Origin: Candidatus Nanopelagicales bacterium
Lineage (GTDB): Bacteria > Actinomycetota > Actinomycetes > S36-B12 > UBA10799
Length of the DNA: 6,889 nucleotides
NCBI GenBank assembly: GCA_025455985.1
Contig: JALOLM010000153.1
Coordinates: forward strand, 1-6,889
Reading direction: 5' to 3'
Positions 1-5,830 of the stretch are shown here, piece after piece. A program made the translations under genes and the position numbers. Numbering within the stretch: position 1 is the stretch's first letter; every line of letters starts with the position of its first letter. The notes beneath the pieces are model-generated. The model saw only the letters and a list, made by a program, of their open reading frames with translations, made no database searches and was not told where the DNA came from.

Positions 1-80
1 GACCCACCCCCGTGGCGGTCACGACCCACGCTGTGGAACACGTTCGGGCAGTAGCCCACTCCCCTGTCGCACTCGCACCG

Positions 81-179
81 CCTGTTGGGCCCTTGGGCTA
101 CCGGCGCACCTCTTGCCTGCTGGCCCTTCGGCTACCGGCGCCGCTCTCGCCTGTTGGGCCTCGCCACCGGCACCTCACG
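81..179 (+). repeat. Three imperfect tandem units (~34 bp) in the leader of the downstream gene
   Basis: Three consecutive units begin CCTGTTGGGC or CCTGCTGGCC at 81, 116 and 150, and each contains an (A)CCGGC block. Within each unit a G(T/C)TGG arm (84-88, 119-123, 153-157) can pair with CCGGC (101-105, 135-139, 167-171). The T/C differences between units keep pairing through G-U wobbles, which suggests the RNA fold matters more than a peptide. The stretch has no stop in the frame of the downstream gene, but it lacks a ribosome binding site at the far upstream GTG (12), so I treat it as untranslated leader. Function unknown; a transcription attenuator is one possibility. Confidence 0.55.
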
Positions 180-203
180 GCCGCGACGACTTCCGTCGCG
201 GCC
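179..203 (+). promoter_or_regulatory. Perfect 10-bp hairpin just upstream of the ribosome binding site
   Basis: The arms GGCCGCGACG (179-188) and CGTCGCGGCC (194-203) are exact reverse complements around a 5-base loop (ACTTC). The hairpin lies 24 bases before the ATG at 228. No T-run follows, so it is less like a classic intrinsic terminator and more like an attenuator or mRNA-stabilising leader stem. It could alternatively terminate a gene lying upstream of the window. Confidence 0.6.
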
Positions 204-227
204 TCACCGATGAATGGAAGGAACACC

Positions 228-1250
228 ATGTCCACCTACGACGTCACCGTCTCCGGCCCATCGCCTCGCATGGCGATGCTGGCCACCCTGATCCACAAGA
301 TGGCTGCCACTGGGCACACCGCCTGGACCGCAGCTGGCAACCTCATCACCAGTGCCGCACGGCAGGGGCGCACCCTGGCCCACACCACCCTCGCGATCAT
401 CGGCAGCCCCGCCGGCTACCACGTGGCCCTCACCGGCATCCGCACCGCGATCACCAGCATCTGGCACGGCCTGAAGGTCACCGCCACCTGGGCCACTCGG
501 ACCGGTGGAAAGGCCACCGGCAAGGCGATCGGTCTCATCGGCATGGCCAGCCCTGCGCTGGCGCTGCGCCTGACCAGGGCGACCACGGCCCTCAGCCGAC
601 CGATCGTCGGTGCGGCTCGCACGGCCACGGTGTCGGTGGAGACCGCCGGTGGGTTGATCTGGATGCTCGCCACCACGGACCTGGTCAGGACGTGCACCAC
701 CCGTGCCGCCCTCGCAGCGGTCACGCTGATCGGCATTCATGCCCACACCCAAGGCACGTTGGCGGCGAGGATCGTCCAGGCACTTCCGTGGACGATGGAC
801 GCGATCATCACCCTTACCAACCCAACCAGGGCCCTGGCCTTCGTGGCCGGCACAATGGTGATCGCCATGGGGGTGGCCGCCGCGCGACTGGCTCGTCAGA
901 TCCGTCAACCTGAACCGCCCACGGCCACAGCTGCTGCGGCAGCGGTTCCCACCGCCGAGGATGCTCAAGCGGAGATCGTGGTGCTCACCGACCTGGCCGT
1001 CATCGCCGGCAAGGTCAACCTCGAAGTCCAGCGCGACGGATCCGTGGTCGTCACAGGCATCCCCGAAACGGTCCCCCCAGACCTCGGGCAGGCCGTCGCC
1101 GAGATCGCCCTTGACGCCGCCATGCGCCAGGTCCGGCGCACCCTGCCGGTACGGCCGGTGCCCAGCAGGGATGACCGCCGGCTGTTCACCAAAGCTGCCC
1201 GCGACGCCATCCGCGCCGAGGCCGCGCAACGCAAGGGACACGCGGCCTGA
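228..1250 (+). CDS. Ala/Thr-rich membrane-anchored protein of unknown function (340 aa)
   Basis: I do not recognise this protein. The start at ATG 228 is chosen because GGAAGGA lies five bases upstream of it, while the in-frame GTG at 12 has no ribosome binding site and would translate the leader repeats and hairpin. Residues 1-195 are rich in Ala, Thr, Gly and Ile, with short weakly hydrophobic stretches and scattered basic residues, as in a chain of amphipathic helices. Residues about 158-172 are moderately hydrophobic, and 200-219 (TRALAFVAGTMVIAMGVAAA) form a clear transmembrane segment followed by positive charges (R220, R223, R226). A Pro/Ala linker (228-241) leads to a charged C-terminal domain (246-340) ending in a basic helix. 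There is no N-terminal signal peptide. The gene stands alone on the plus strand and ends in a strong terminator. Proteins of this general look occur on actinobacterial mobile elements, but nothing here proves that. Confidence 0.75.
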   Translation: MSTYDVTVSGPSPRMAMLATLIHKMAATGHTAWTAAGNLITSAARQGRTLAHTTLAIIGSPAGYHVALTGIRTAITSIWHGLKVTATWATRTGGKATGKAIGLIGMASPALALRLTRATTALSRPIVGAARTATVSVETAGGLIWMLATTDLVRTCTTRAALAAVTLIGIHAHTQGTLAARIVQALPWTMDAIITLTNPTRALAFVAGTMVIAMGVAAARLARQIRQPEPPTATAAAAAVPTAEDAQAEIVVLTDLAVIAGKVNLEVQRDGSVVVTGIPETVPPDLGQAVAEIALDAAMRQVRRTLPVRPVPSRDDRRLFTKAARDAIRAEAAQRKGHAA

Positions 1251-1258
1251 GTCGACGG

Positions 1259-1288
1259 TCAGGGGCCAGCCTTCGGGCTGGCCCCTGA
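1259..1288. terminator. Intrinsic terminator between convergent genes
   Basis: The arms TCAGGGGCCAGCC (1259-1271) and GGCTGGCCCCTGA (1276-1288) pair perfectly over 13 bp around a TTCG tetraloop (1272-1275). The stem begins nine bases after the plus-strand stop at 1250. A modest T-containing tail (CCTTTCGTCGTT) follows on the plus strand, which suits the upstream gene best. It is symmetrical and lies 32 bases beyond the minus-strand gene ending at 1321, so it can serve both directions. Confidence 0.85.
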
Positions 1289-1320
1289 GGTCCTTTCGTC
1301 GTTCTGGGTGGGCTGACGGG

Positions 1321-2547
1321 CTACTTCCAGTCGACTGCCATGTACTGGTCTGCGCTCCTGGCGAAGATCAGCTTGCCGTCGCCGCTGATCACCGATCCTT
1401 TGAACCATGACAACTCGGTGGTGACTCGGTCCGGTGGGTATCCGTGGCGGCGCATGATTCTTCCGATGTCTGTGGTCTTGCCCGTCCGGCGGTCGATGAC
1501 TGCCGCGCGATTGCCGTAGACGACGTACCGGCCGCGCCAGGTCGCCTGGTCGAATGCGGAGAACAGCAGCGCGTCAGTGCCGTAGATGGTGTAGCGCCCC
1601 GGCAGCCTCGTCGTCGTCCGGGTGGCGATCCTGTACGCCCCGACCTTGCCGCCGGTGCGGTCCCTGGTCCCGACCTTGTGGACACCTATGCGCATGAACA
1701 GGGTCTTGCCGTCGCGGGTCATGCTTCCCTGACCCTTCACCCTCCGCGAGGCCTTGTCACTCGTGGGGAACACCAGGGTGTCGGCGTAGTAGGCGGCGCG
1801 AGGATTCACACCGTCTGTGAAGAGCGTTCCGCGCAGGTGTAGGACCTTGCCGTCATAGGAGATCTCAGGTGCCGTCACCACCAAGTCGCGGCCCGATCCC
1901 ACCGGGCCGCCGGCCGCACACGCCTCCGGGCGCCTGGTCAGCGAGCCAGTCGACAGATTCTTGACGTAGAGCGTGAAGGAATCCGGGGCGTCGTAGTTGG
2001 CGCAGAACGCCGCCAACGTTCCATCGCGGGTCACTGACGCCGCCGACACCCAGATGCCCGGATTGTCGTTCGCGTCGGGTTCGTCGGTGACCCTACCGGT
2101 CCACGCCGGAACCAAAGGACTGCCGGCGGAATCCGCGTCCACCCGCGCCCGGGCGCCAGTAGACGTGTTCGTTAGGAAGGTCCCGAGTCGCTGCCAACCC
2201 TCCGCGTTCGTCCACTCCGTTGTGAGCCTGAGCACCGGGTTATCCCGAACGAACTCAACGTCGCTGTACGTGGTGACTGGTGACACCGGCCACGGCATCT
2301 CGGTGCGCTGGCCTGTGCTCCGATCAAGGAGCACCGGGATAGGCGTGCCGGGTGACCCAGTGCCGCCAAGCACCCAACGACCCGTGTGAGACACCTCCGA
2401 TACCCCACTCAGCCCAGTTGCCTGGACCGACGTCCTCGAAGCGGCTGCCACCGCCTCGGGTGCGACGACCGGCCACAGGTCACCTGCAGCGAGCAGCCCC
2501 AGCATCACCGTCAGCCCGAGGATCGGCAGCCTCCTCGTGGATCTCAT
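1321..2547 (-). CDS. Exported WD40/TolB-like beta-propeller protein (408 aa)
   Basis: A predicted secreted protein built from propeller-like repeats; its binding partner is unknown. The ATG at 2547 is preferred over an in-frame TTG at 2583 because GGAGGAGG lies four bases before it and it gives a proper signal peptide: basic MRSTRR, hydrophobic core 8-21, and an Ala-rich cleavage region about 31-37. Repeating units of the form S/T-x-D-G-x-(hydrophobic) followed by a strand and a 'D/N-x-x-T-G' turn occur near residues 54-80, 172-202, 228-235, 276-311 and 387-398, as in PD40/TolB-type blades. C182 and C210 are the only cysteines of the mature chain and probably form a disulfide. The gene lies 48 bp downstream of the fibronectin-type gene and is probably cotranscribed with it. 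It is paralogous to the gene starting at 6753: both share AFCAN, LY-x-KN and ISGDG motifs. No enzyme active site is visible. Confidence 0.88.
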   Translation of the reverse strand: MRSTRRLPILGLTVMLGLLAAGDLWPVVAPEAVAAASRTSVQATGLSGVSEVSHTGRWVLGGTGSPGTPIPVLLDRSTGQRTEMPWPVSPVTTYSDVEFVRDNPVLRLTTEWTNAEGWQRLGTFLTNTSTGARARVDADSAGSPLVPAWTGRVTDEPDANDNPGIWVSAASVTRDGTLAAFCANYDAPDSFTLYVKNLSTGSLTRRPEACAAGGPVGSGRDLVVTAPEISYDGKVLHLRGTLFTDGVNPRAAYYADTLVFPTSDKASRRVKGQGSMTRDGKTLFMRIGVHKVGTRDRTGGKVGAYRIATRTTTRLPGRYTIYGTDALLFSAFDQATWRGRYVVYGNRAAVIDRRTGKTTDIGRIMRRHGYPPDRVTTELSWFKGSVISGDGKLIFARSADQYMAVDWK

Positions 2548-2551
2548 GATT

Positions 2552-2559
2552 CCTCCTCC
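2552..2559 (-). promoter_or_regulatory. Strong ribosome binding site deciding the start at 2547
   Basis: On the minus strand GGAGGAGG sits four bases upstream of ATG 2547. The alternative TTG at 2583 lacks such a site and would add 12 residues in front of the signal peptide. Confidence 0.75.
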
Positions 2560-2595
2560 CGCCCACCCGCGGCCTAGCACCAAGTTCGGCCGCGC

Positions 2596-4590
2596 CTACT
2601 TCTTCAGGTACACCTCGGCTGACAGGACGCCCTGATAGCCGTACTTTGGGTTGACCCACACTCGGTAAGTGCCCTTCTTCAGGTTGAGCGTGCGGGTCTC
2701 CTTGGAGCCCTTGGTCTTGTCGGTCTTCAACGGCTTCCAAGAACCGTCGGTCCTCTTGAGTTGGACCTGGAACCTCCAGTACCCGCGTCCCTTGTTCGGG
2801 TTGACATCGACGTACAACTTGGACTTGCCACTCTTGGCCTTGACCTTCACCGCCGCTACCGGCATCGGACACCCACCGTTTGCGATCGTCCCCGGGACTC
2901 CGACACATGCATCTTGGCTATCGATCACGCCATCGGCATCCGAGTCGGGTGGTCCTGGCACTGTCTGCACCGCACTGGATGACGGAGCCGACGAAGTCGA
3001 CCCAAGGAACGCAGCGCGATATGAGCTTCCGGCGGGCAGCGGTGGAGAGACCTCGATGCTGAAGGACCCGAGTTGATCGGTGTAGCCGGTGTTCGCGGTG
3101 ACCCACACGGCACCCTGCTGCACCTCGAGCGCCATGTGCGAGTTCTGCCTGACGCCGACATCGCCAAGAGTCCTCGAATGCGCGATCACACGCCCCTCAA
3201 CGACCAGCGAGTTCTCGCCTGACTGGGTCGTGGTCAGCAAGGTGGTCGTGGCCATGGGCGCGGATGTGTAGGTCGTGGCGAACGTGGCTGTGTAATCCAC
3301 GAGCGTGTCGTCCGCTGTGATCTCTATCTCGCCAGCGACGTTGTAGACGCCATTCGGATCGAGGTTCGGACAGTGGAAGAAGCCGTCATCGACGACAGTG
3401 CCCGCTGAATTGCCGTATGCGTACATCGAGGAACTCACCGTTCCGGAACCGGAAAGCCGCGCATCAGCGCCCACACTCCAGTGGAATATGTTCGTACCTT
3501 GCACCGACACGGTCACCGGCAGGAACTGGCAGTCATGTCCCGTCCAGACGAAGTCGGGCACCGTGACAGTGACCGTCCAGGTTCTGATCTGAACCGATAC
3601 CATGCCCAAGTTCGGCGTCACCGATGCAGAGGGAACCGACGCCGGTGACGTGCCCGCCACGTTCTCGGCGTAGACCACGAAGGTGTACGAGGTCCCGTTG
3701 GTCAACCCAGTGACTGTGCAGGAGGTTGAACCCGTGGTCGTGCACCGCGATGTCCCCGGCGAGGAGACCACTGAGTAGCCGGTAATGGGCGCACCGCCGT
3801 TGCTGGCCGGCGCCGGCCACGAAACGGTCGCTGAATTGCTTAGGGCCTGAGCCGTCACACCTGCCGGAGCCCCTGGAACGGTCCGCGGCGTCACCGCAGG
3901 TGACGGCACCGAAGGGACCGAGGTTCCGACCGCGTTGGTGGCCGTCACCGTGAACGCGTACGAAGTCCCGTTGGTGAGCCCGGACACGGTGCACGTCGTC
4001 GCCCCTGACGTCGAGCACGTCCTCCCGCCAGCTGACGAGGTCGCCGTGTAGCCCGTGATCGGTGACCCGCCATCATCCGGCGCCAACCACGACACCGTCG
4101 CCGCTCCATCCCCCGGCACTGCAGACACCGACGGCGGCGGATTCGGTACCTGAACTGGAGCACCACCGGTCATGGTGAAGGTGGCGTGGCTGTCCACGAA
4201 TGGGGTCTGGTTCCCGATCGTGTCCGAGGCCTGGATCCGCACCTTGTACGTCCCGTCGGGTGCAGCAGCCGGGACCATGCAAGTCTGGCGGTACACACCA
4301 TCAGTTGCGCTGCCCGAGTCCCGCTGGGCCATCAGGCCGCTGCAGCCGGTCAGGGATGAACCGGTGGGACCAGTGATCCACGCAGTCGCGGAACTGACCC
4401 CGGTCTCGTCGGTCAACCTCCACGTCACCGTCAACTGCTCACCAGCCACGACCGACCCCGGGACCGTCACCTCAGACACCACCGGCCCAGCCGCATCCCC
4501 GGCAGCGCTTGCCGGTGGTCCGACTGCCACCAGTCCCGGTATCAATAGCAGCGCGAACAGGACGGGGAACATGTGCCGGACGGTCTTCAT
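2596..4590 (-). CDS. Secreted modular protein: Ig-like, two fibronectin III domains, calcium-loop linker, Lys-rich C-terminal domain (664 aa)
   Basis: An extracellular multidomain protein, probably adhesive or matrix/glycan-associated. The ATG at 4590 (AAGG six bases upstream) is chosen over GTG 4623, which has no ribosome binding site. A signal peptide spans 1-29 with likely cleavage after ASA (27-29). Domain order: Ig-like beta domain about 35-142; fibronectin III domains about 150-235 and 238-327, each with the Pro-x-Ala, ITGY and L-T-N-G-T-S-Y signatures; a beta-rich unassigned region about 330-545; a DSDADGVIDSQD calcium-binding loop like a thrombospondin type 3 repeat (549-560); and a Lys-rich beta domain (578-664; 17 lysines). 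Ten mature cysteines fall in neighbouring pairs (83/104, 192/200, 283/291, 354/407, 562/574), consistent with one disulfide per module. No catalytic motif, sortase signal or C-terminal membrane anchor is visible, so it is probably released or held through the basic C-terminal domain. It is the first gene of a likely two-gene operon. Confidence 0.9.
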   Translation of the reverse strand: MKTVRHMFPVLFALLLIPGLVAVGPPASAAGDAAGPVVSEVTVPGSVVAGEQLTVTWRLTDETGVSSATAWITGPTGSSLTGCSGLMAQRDSGSATDGVYRQTCMVPAAAPDGTYKVRIQASDTIGNQTPFVDSHATFTMTGGAPVQVPNPPPSVSAVPGDGAATVSWLAPDDGGSPITGYTATSSAGGRTCSTSGATTCTVSGLTNGTSYAFTVTATNAVGTSVPSVPSPAVTPRTVPGAPAGVTAQALSNSATVSWPAPASNGGAPITGYSVVSSPGTSRCTTTGSTSCTVTGLTNGTSYTFVVYAENVAGTSPASVPSASVTPNLGMVSVQIRTWTVTVTVPDFVWTGHDCQFLPVTVSVQGTNIFHWSVGADARLSGSGTVSSSMYAYGNSAGTVVDDGFFHCPNLDPNGVYNVAGEIEITADDTLVDYTATFATTYTSAPMATTTLLTTTQSGENSLVVEGRVIAHSRTLGDVGVRQNSHMALEVQQGAVWVTANTGYTDQLGSFSIEVSPPLPAGSSYRAAFLGSTSSAPSSSAVQTVPGPPDSDADGVIDSQDACVGVPGTIANGGCPMPVAAVKVKAKSGKSKLYVDVNPNKGRGYWRFQVQLKRTDGSWKPLKTDKTKGSKETRTLNLKKGTYRVWVNPKYGYQGVLSAEVYLKK
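3610..4143 (-). repeat. Duplicated fibronectin III domain-coding units
   Basis: The two fibronectin III domains are encoded by adjacent units (about 4143-3886 and 3879-3610) that still match at DNA level, for example at the block encoding LTNGTSY (near 3963-3983 and 3678-3698, both containing GTCCCGTTGGT on the plus strand). This indicates tandem domain duplication within the gene. Confidence 0.7.
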
Positions 4591-4808
4591 CGCATCCCTT
4601 GTCGCCAGGGTGAGGCTCGCCACGCTCGCGCACCGATCGTGTGGGTCCCACGCCCAATGCTTCAGCGGTACTCCGCCCCGCCCGCATCAGGAAGAGGCTT
4701 AGGTCCCTCGGACCGGAGCCTCCCGTCGTTGGACGACTGTGACGCGGATCGTCAGACGGACCACACCCAGGGCTCCGCTCATCGGTAATCCAATCCGATC
4801 GCTCGCCG
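4591..4808 (-). promoter_or_regulatory. Upstream region of the fibronectin-type gene, with a foldable leader at 4653-4722
   Basis: This gene-free stretch must hold the promoter of the minus-strand operon, but I see no convincing -35/-10 pair. On the minus strand the region can form two stems. Stem 1 (4694-4722): GAGGCT pairs with AGCCTC, then GGTCC with GGACC after a two-base internal mismatch, around a GAG loop. Stem 2: CCTGATGC (4684-4691) pairs with GCATTGGG (4653-4660), with two G-U pairs, enclosing an inner hairpin at 4664-4677 (GGCGG/CCGCT, loop AGTA). A short palindrome, GTGGG-N-CCCAC, lies at 4641-4651. The stems end 63 bases before the ATG. I do not recognise a known riboswitch class. 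Confidence 0.4.
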
Positions 4809-5009
4809 GTGAATCCCCGACTTTCCGTCCCGGCTGCAGAAGAGGTCGTCGACGAGTTCAACCTCGGCATGTTCAACAAGTGCCAGGTCTCGCTCAATCA
4901 GATCGCCGTAGGGCTCGAGGACATCGCCGCCGAGCGCTGCTCACACTCCGACAACTACCCGCCCGATCGGATCGTCGGCATCAAGGCCAAGCCGGCTCCT
5001 CTACTTTGA
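4809..5009 (+). pseudogene. Unidentified coding-like fragment, apparently truncated by an IS end
   Basis: The frame opening at GTG 4809 shows codons with strongly G/C-biased third positions from about 4830 to 4993 and an ordinary globular composition (VVDEFNLGMFNKCQVSLNQI, then AVGLEDIAAERCSHSDNYPP). It lacks a ribosome binding site. Its last residues (after KAKP) are read from what appears to be the terminal inverted repeat of an ISL3-type element starting at 4994. I infer a piece of a host or mobile-element gene left beside the insertion. I do not recognise the protein family, and the fragment could be a chance open frame. Confidence 0.3.
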
Positions 5010-5017
5010 GCGTGGTC
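4994..5017 (-). mobile_element. Putative terminal inverted repeat (transposase 3' side) of an ISL3-family element
   Basis: The plus-strand sequence GGCTCCTCTACTTTGAGCGT, starting at 4994, resembles the GGCTCTTC...TTTGAGCGTGG-type ends I associate with ISL3-family elements. It lies eight bases beyond the transposase stop codon (5025-5027), the expected place for the element's end. The opposite inverted repeat is not visible because the 5' half of the element is missing. Recognition is from memory. Confidence 0.45.
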
Positions 5018-5024
5018 GGGGTGT

Positions 5025-5618
5025 TCACGCCGCGTTACTGACGGTTGCGGCGAGCAGGATGCGTGCCCGGTAGTTGCGGTGGTTGACGTAGCCGCGGCCA
5101 GCTCGCTTGATGTCCTTCGCGTTCTGGTTCGCCGCCTCGGTCCGGGCGTTCGTCACCCGGGTGAGGCAGCCGGTGCGGATCTCGGTCTTCCACGCTCTCA
5201 GGGTCTTGAACAGGGCAGCGGGTTCGGGCAGGTCAGTGGCCCGCACCGCGGTCTCGAGCCGGTCCCACTCGGCATCGAAGTCCTCGCTGGTGCAAGTGGC
5301 GAGCAACTGGACGGTGTTCTCCTTGATCGCCCAGACGACCGCCAACTCGTCGTCTGTGGCCAAGATCTGATCCAGTCTCGAGCGTTGGGCGTTGGGCGAT
5401 GGACAGGTGGGCGTGCTTGTCTGTGAGCAGGGCGCGGTACTTCCATGCCGGGTCCACGATCCGTCCGCGGCGGGCGTGCAGCTCCCAGGAGCGACGCCGC
5501 CCGCACCTGGGTGACCATGTGGTTGGCGCGGGTCAACACATGCCCGTGGTCGGCCACGATCGCCGGTGCTCGCGACTTCGTTCATGTCGGGCGCGGACAC
5601 GTCCCGGCGCTGGGGGCT
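5025..5618 (-). pseudogene. ISL3-family transposase, 5'-truncated and multiply frameshifted
   Basis: The remains of a DDE transposase that once moved an ISL3-type element. Four fragments in successive frames join into one recognisable C-terminal half. They are: DMNEV (5588-5574, probable first Asp); APAIVADHGHV...MVTQV (5569-5504, second Asp in ADHGHV); SWELHARRGRIVDPAWKYRA (from 5490) running to LSIAQ (about 5390); and RSRLDQILATDDELAVVWAI (from about 5382) running to the stop at 5025. The last fragment includes LRAWKTEI and TNARTEAANQNAKDIKRAGR, with the catalytic Glu and the IKR...GRG-N signature of the family. The N-terminal zinc-ribbon and helix-turn-helix part, about half of the usual 400-450 residues, is absent: the sequence upstream is the tail of the neighbouring propeller gene. 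Visible lesions are an extra G (5500-5502), a 7-bp tandem duplication (5383-5396), and a short deletion with frameshift between 5574 and 5569. It cannot be functional. Confidence 0.8.
5383..5396 (-). repeat. 7-bp tandem duplication inside the transposase remnant
   Basis: Two adjacent copies of CGTTGGG (plus strand; 5383-5389 and 5390-5396). Removing one copy restores the continuous frame LSIAQRSRLDQILATDDELA across the junction, so the duplication is one of the inactivating lesions. Confidence 0.75.
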
Positions 5619-5623
5619 TTGCG

Positions 5624-5830
5624 TCAACCCATCCAGCGGGCCGCAAGCCACTCACCGCCCCACCCTACGAGGACTACCCTGCCGTCACCGGAGATCTTGG
5701 CAGGGACCAAGCTGTTCGGCACGATGTAGCTGGATCCGAGCTGCAACGGGATGCCGGCGGCGGTCAGGACGGCAGTCAGATCGACCGACAGTCCACTGGC
5801 CCGGTCGTAGACCCCGATGAGCCCGACCCC
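5624..5830 (-). pseudogene. Out-of-frame C-terminal tail of the propeller gene starting at 6753
   Basis: Reading on the minus strand one frame away from the gene ending at 5776, codons from about 5826 give VGLIGVYDRASGLSVDLTAV and continue through PAKISGDGRVVLVGWGGEWL to a TGA at 5624-5626. This matches in order and length the C-terminus of the paralogue at 1321-2547 (AVIDRRTGKTTDIG ... VISGDGKLIFARSAD). Adding one G to the G run at 5827-5830 (CCCC on the plus strand) joins it to the upstream frame and gives a 376-residue protein. The tail itself has no start codon or ribosome binding site. Confidence 0.8.

Noticed and set aside
12..227. In-frame N-terminal extension of the first plus-strand gene from a GTG at 12
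   Set aside because: There is no ribosome binding site at 12, and the extension would translate the tandem hairpin repeats. ATG 228 has GGAAGGA at good spacing.
204..1241. Long minus-strand open frame opposite the first gene
   Set aside because: It is an antisense shadow in GC-rich DNA: Gly/Arg/Asp-rich low-complexity product, no ribosome binding site, and the plus-strand frame has the coding codon pattern and terminator.
4641..4651. GTGGG-N-CCCAC palindrome as an operator site
   Set aside because: The arms are only five bases, no second copy is seen near the other promoters, and it lies inside the candidate leader RNA; too weak to call separately.
4776..4800. GGATTACCGATG on the minus strand, reminiscent of the 3' end of a cyclic-di-GMP (GEMM) riboswitch
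   Set aside because: The conserved 5' parts of that riboswitch are absent from the sequence further upstream, so the match is judged to be chance.
4472..4897. Minus-strand open frame covering the start of the fibronectin-type gene and its upstream region
   Set aside because: It overlaps the signal-peptide coding region in another frame, and the product is Arg/Gly-rich and lacks a recognisable domain.
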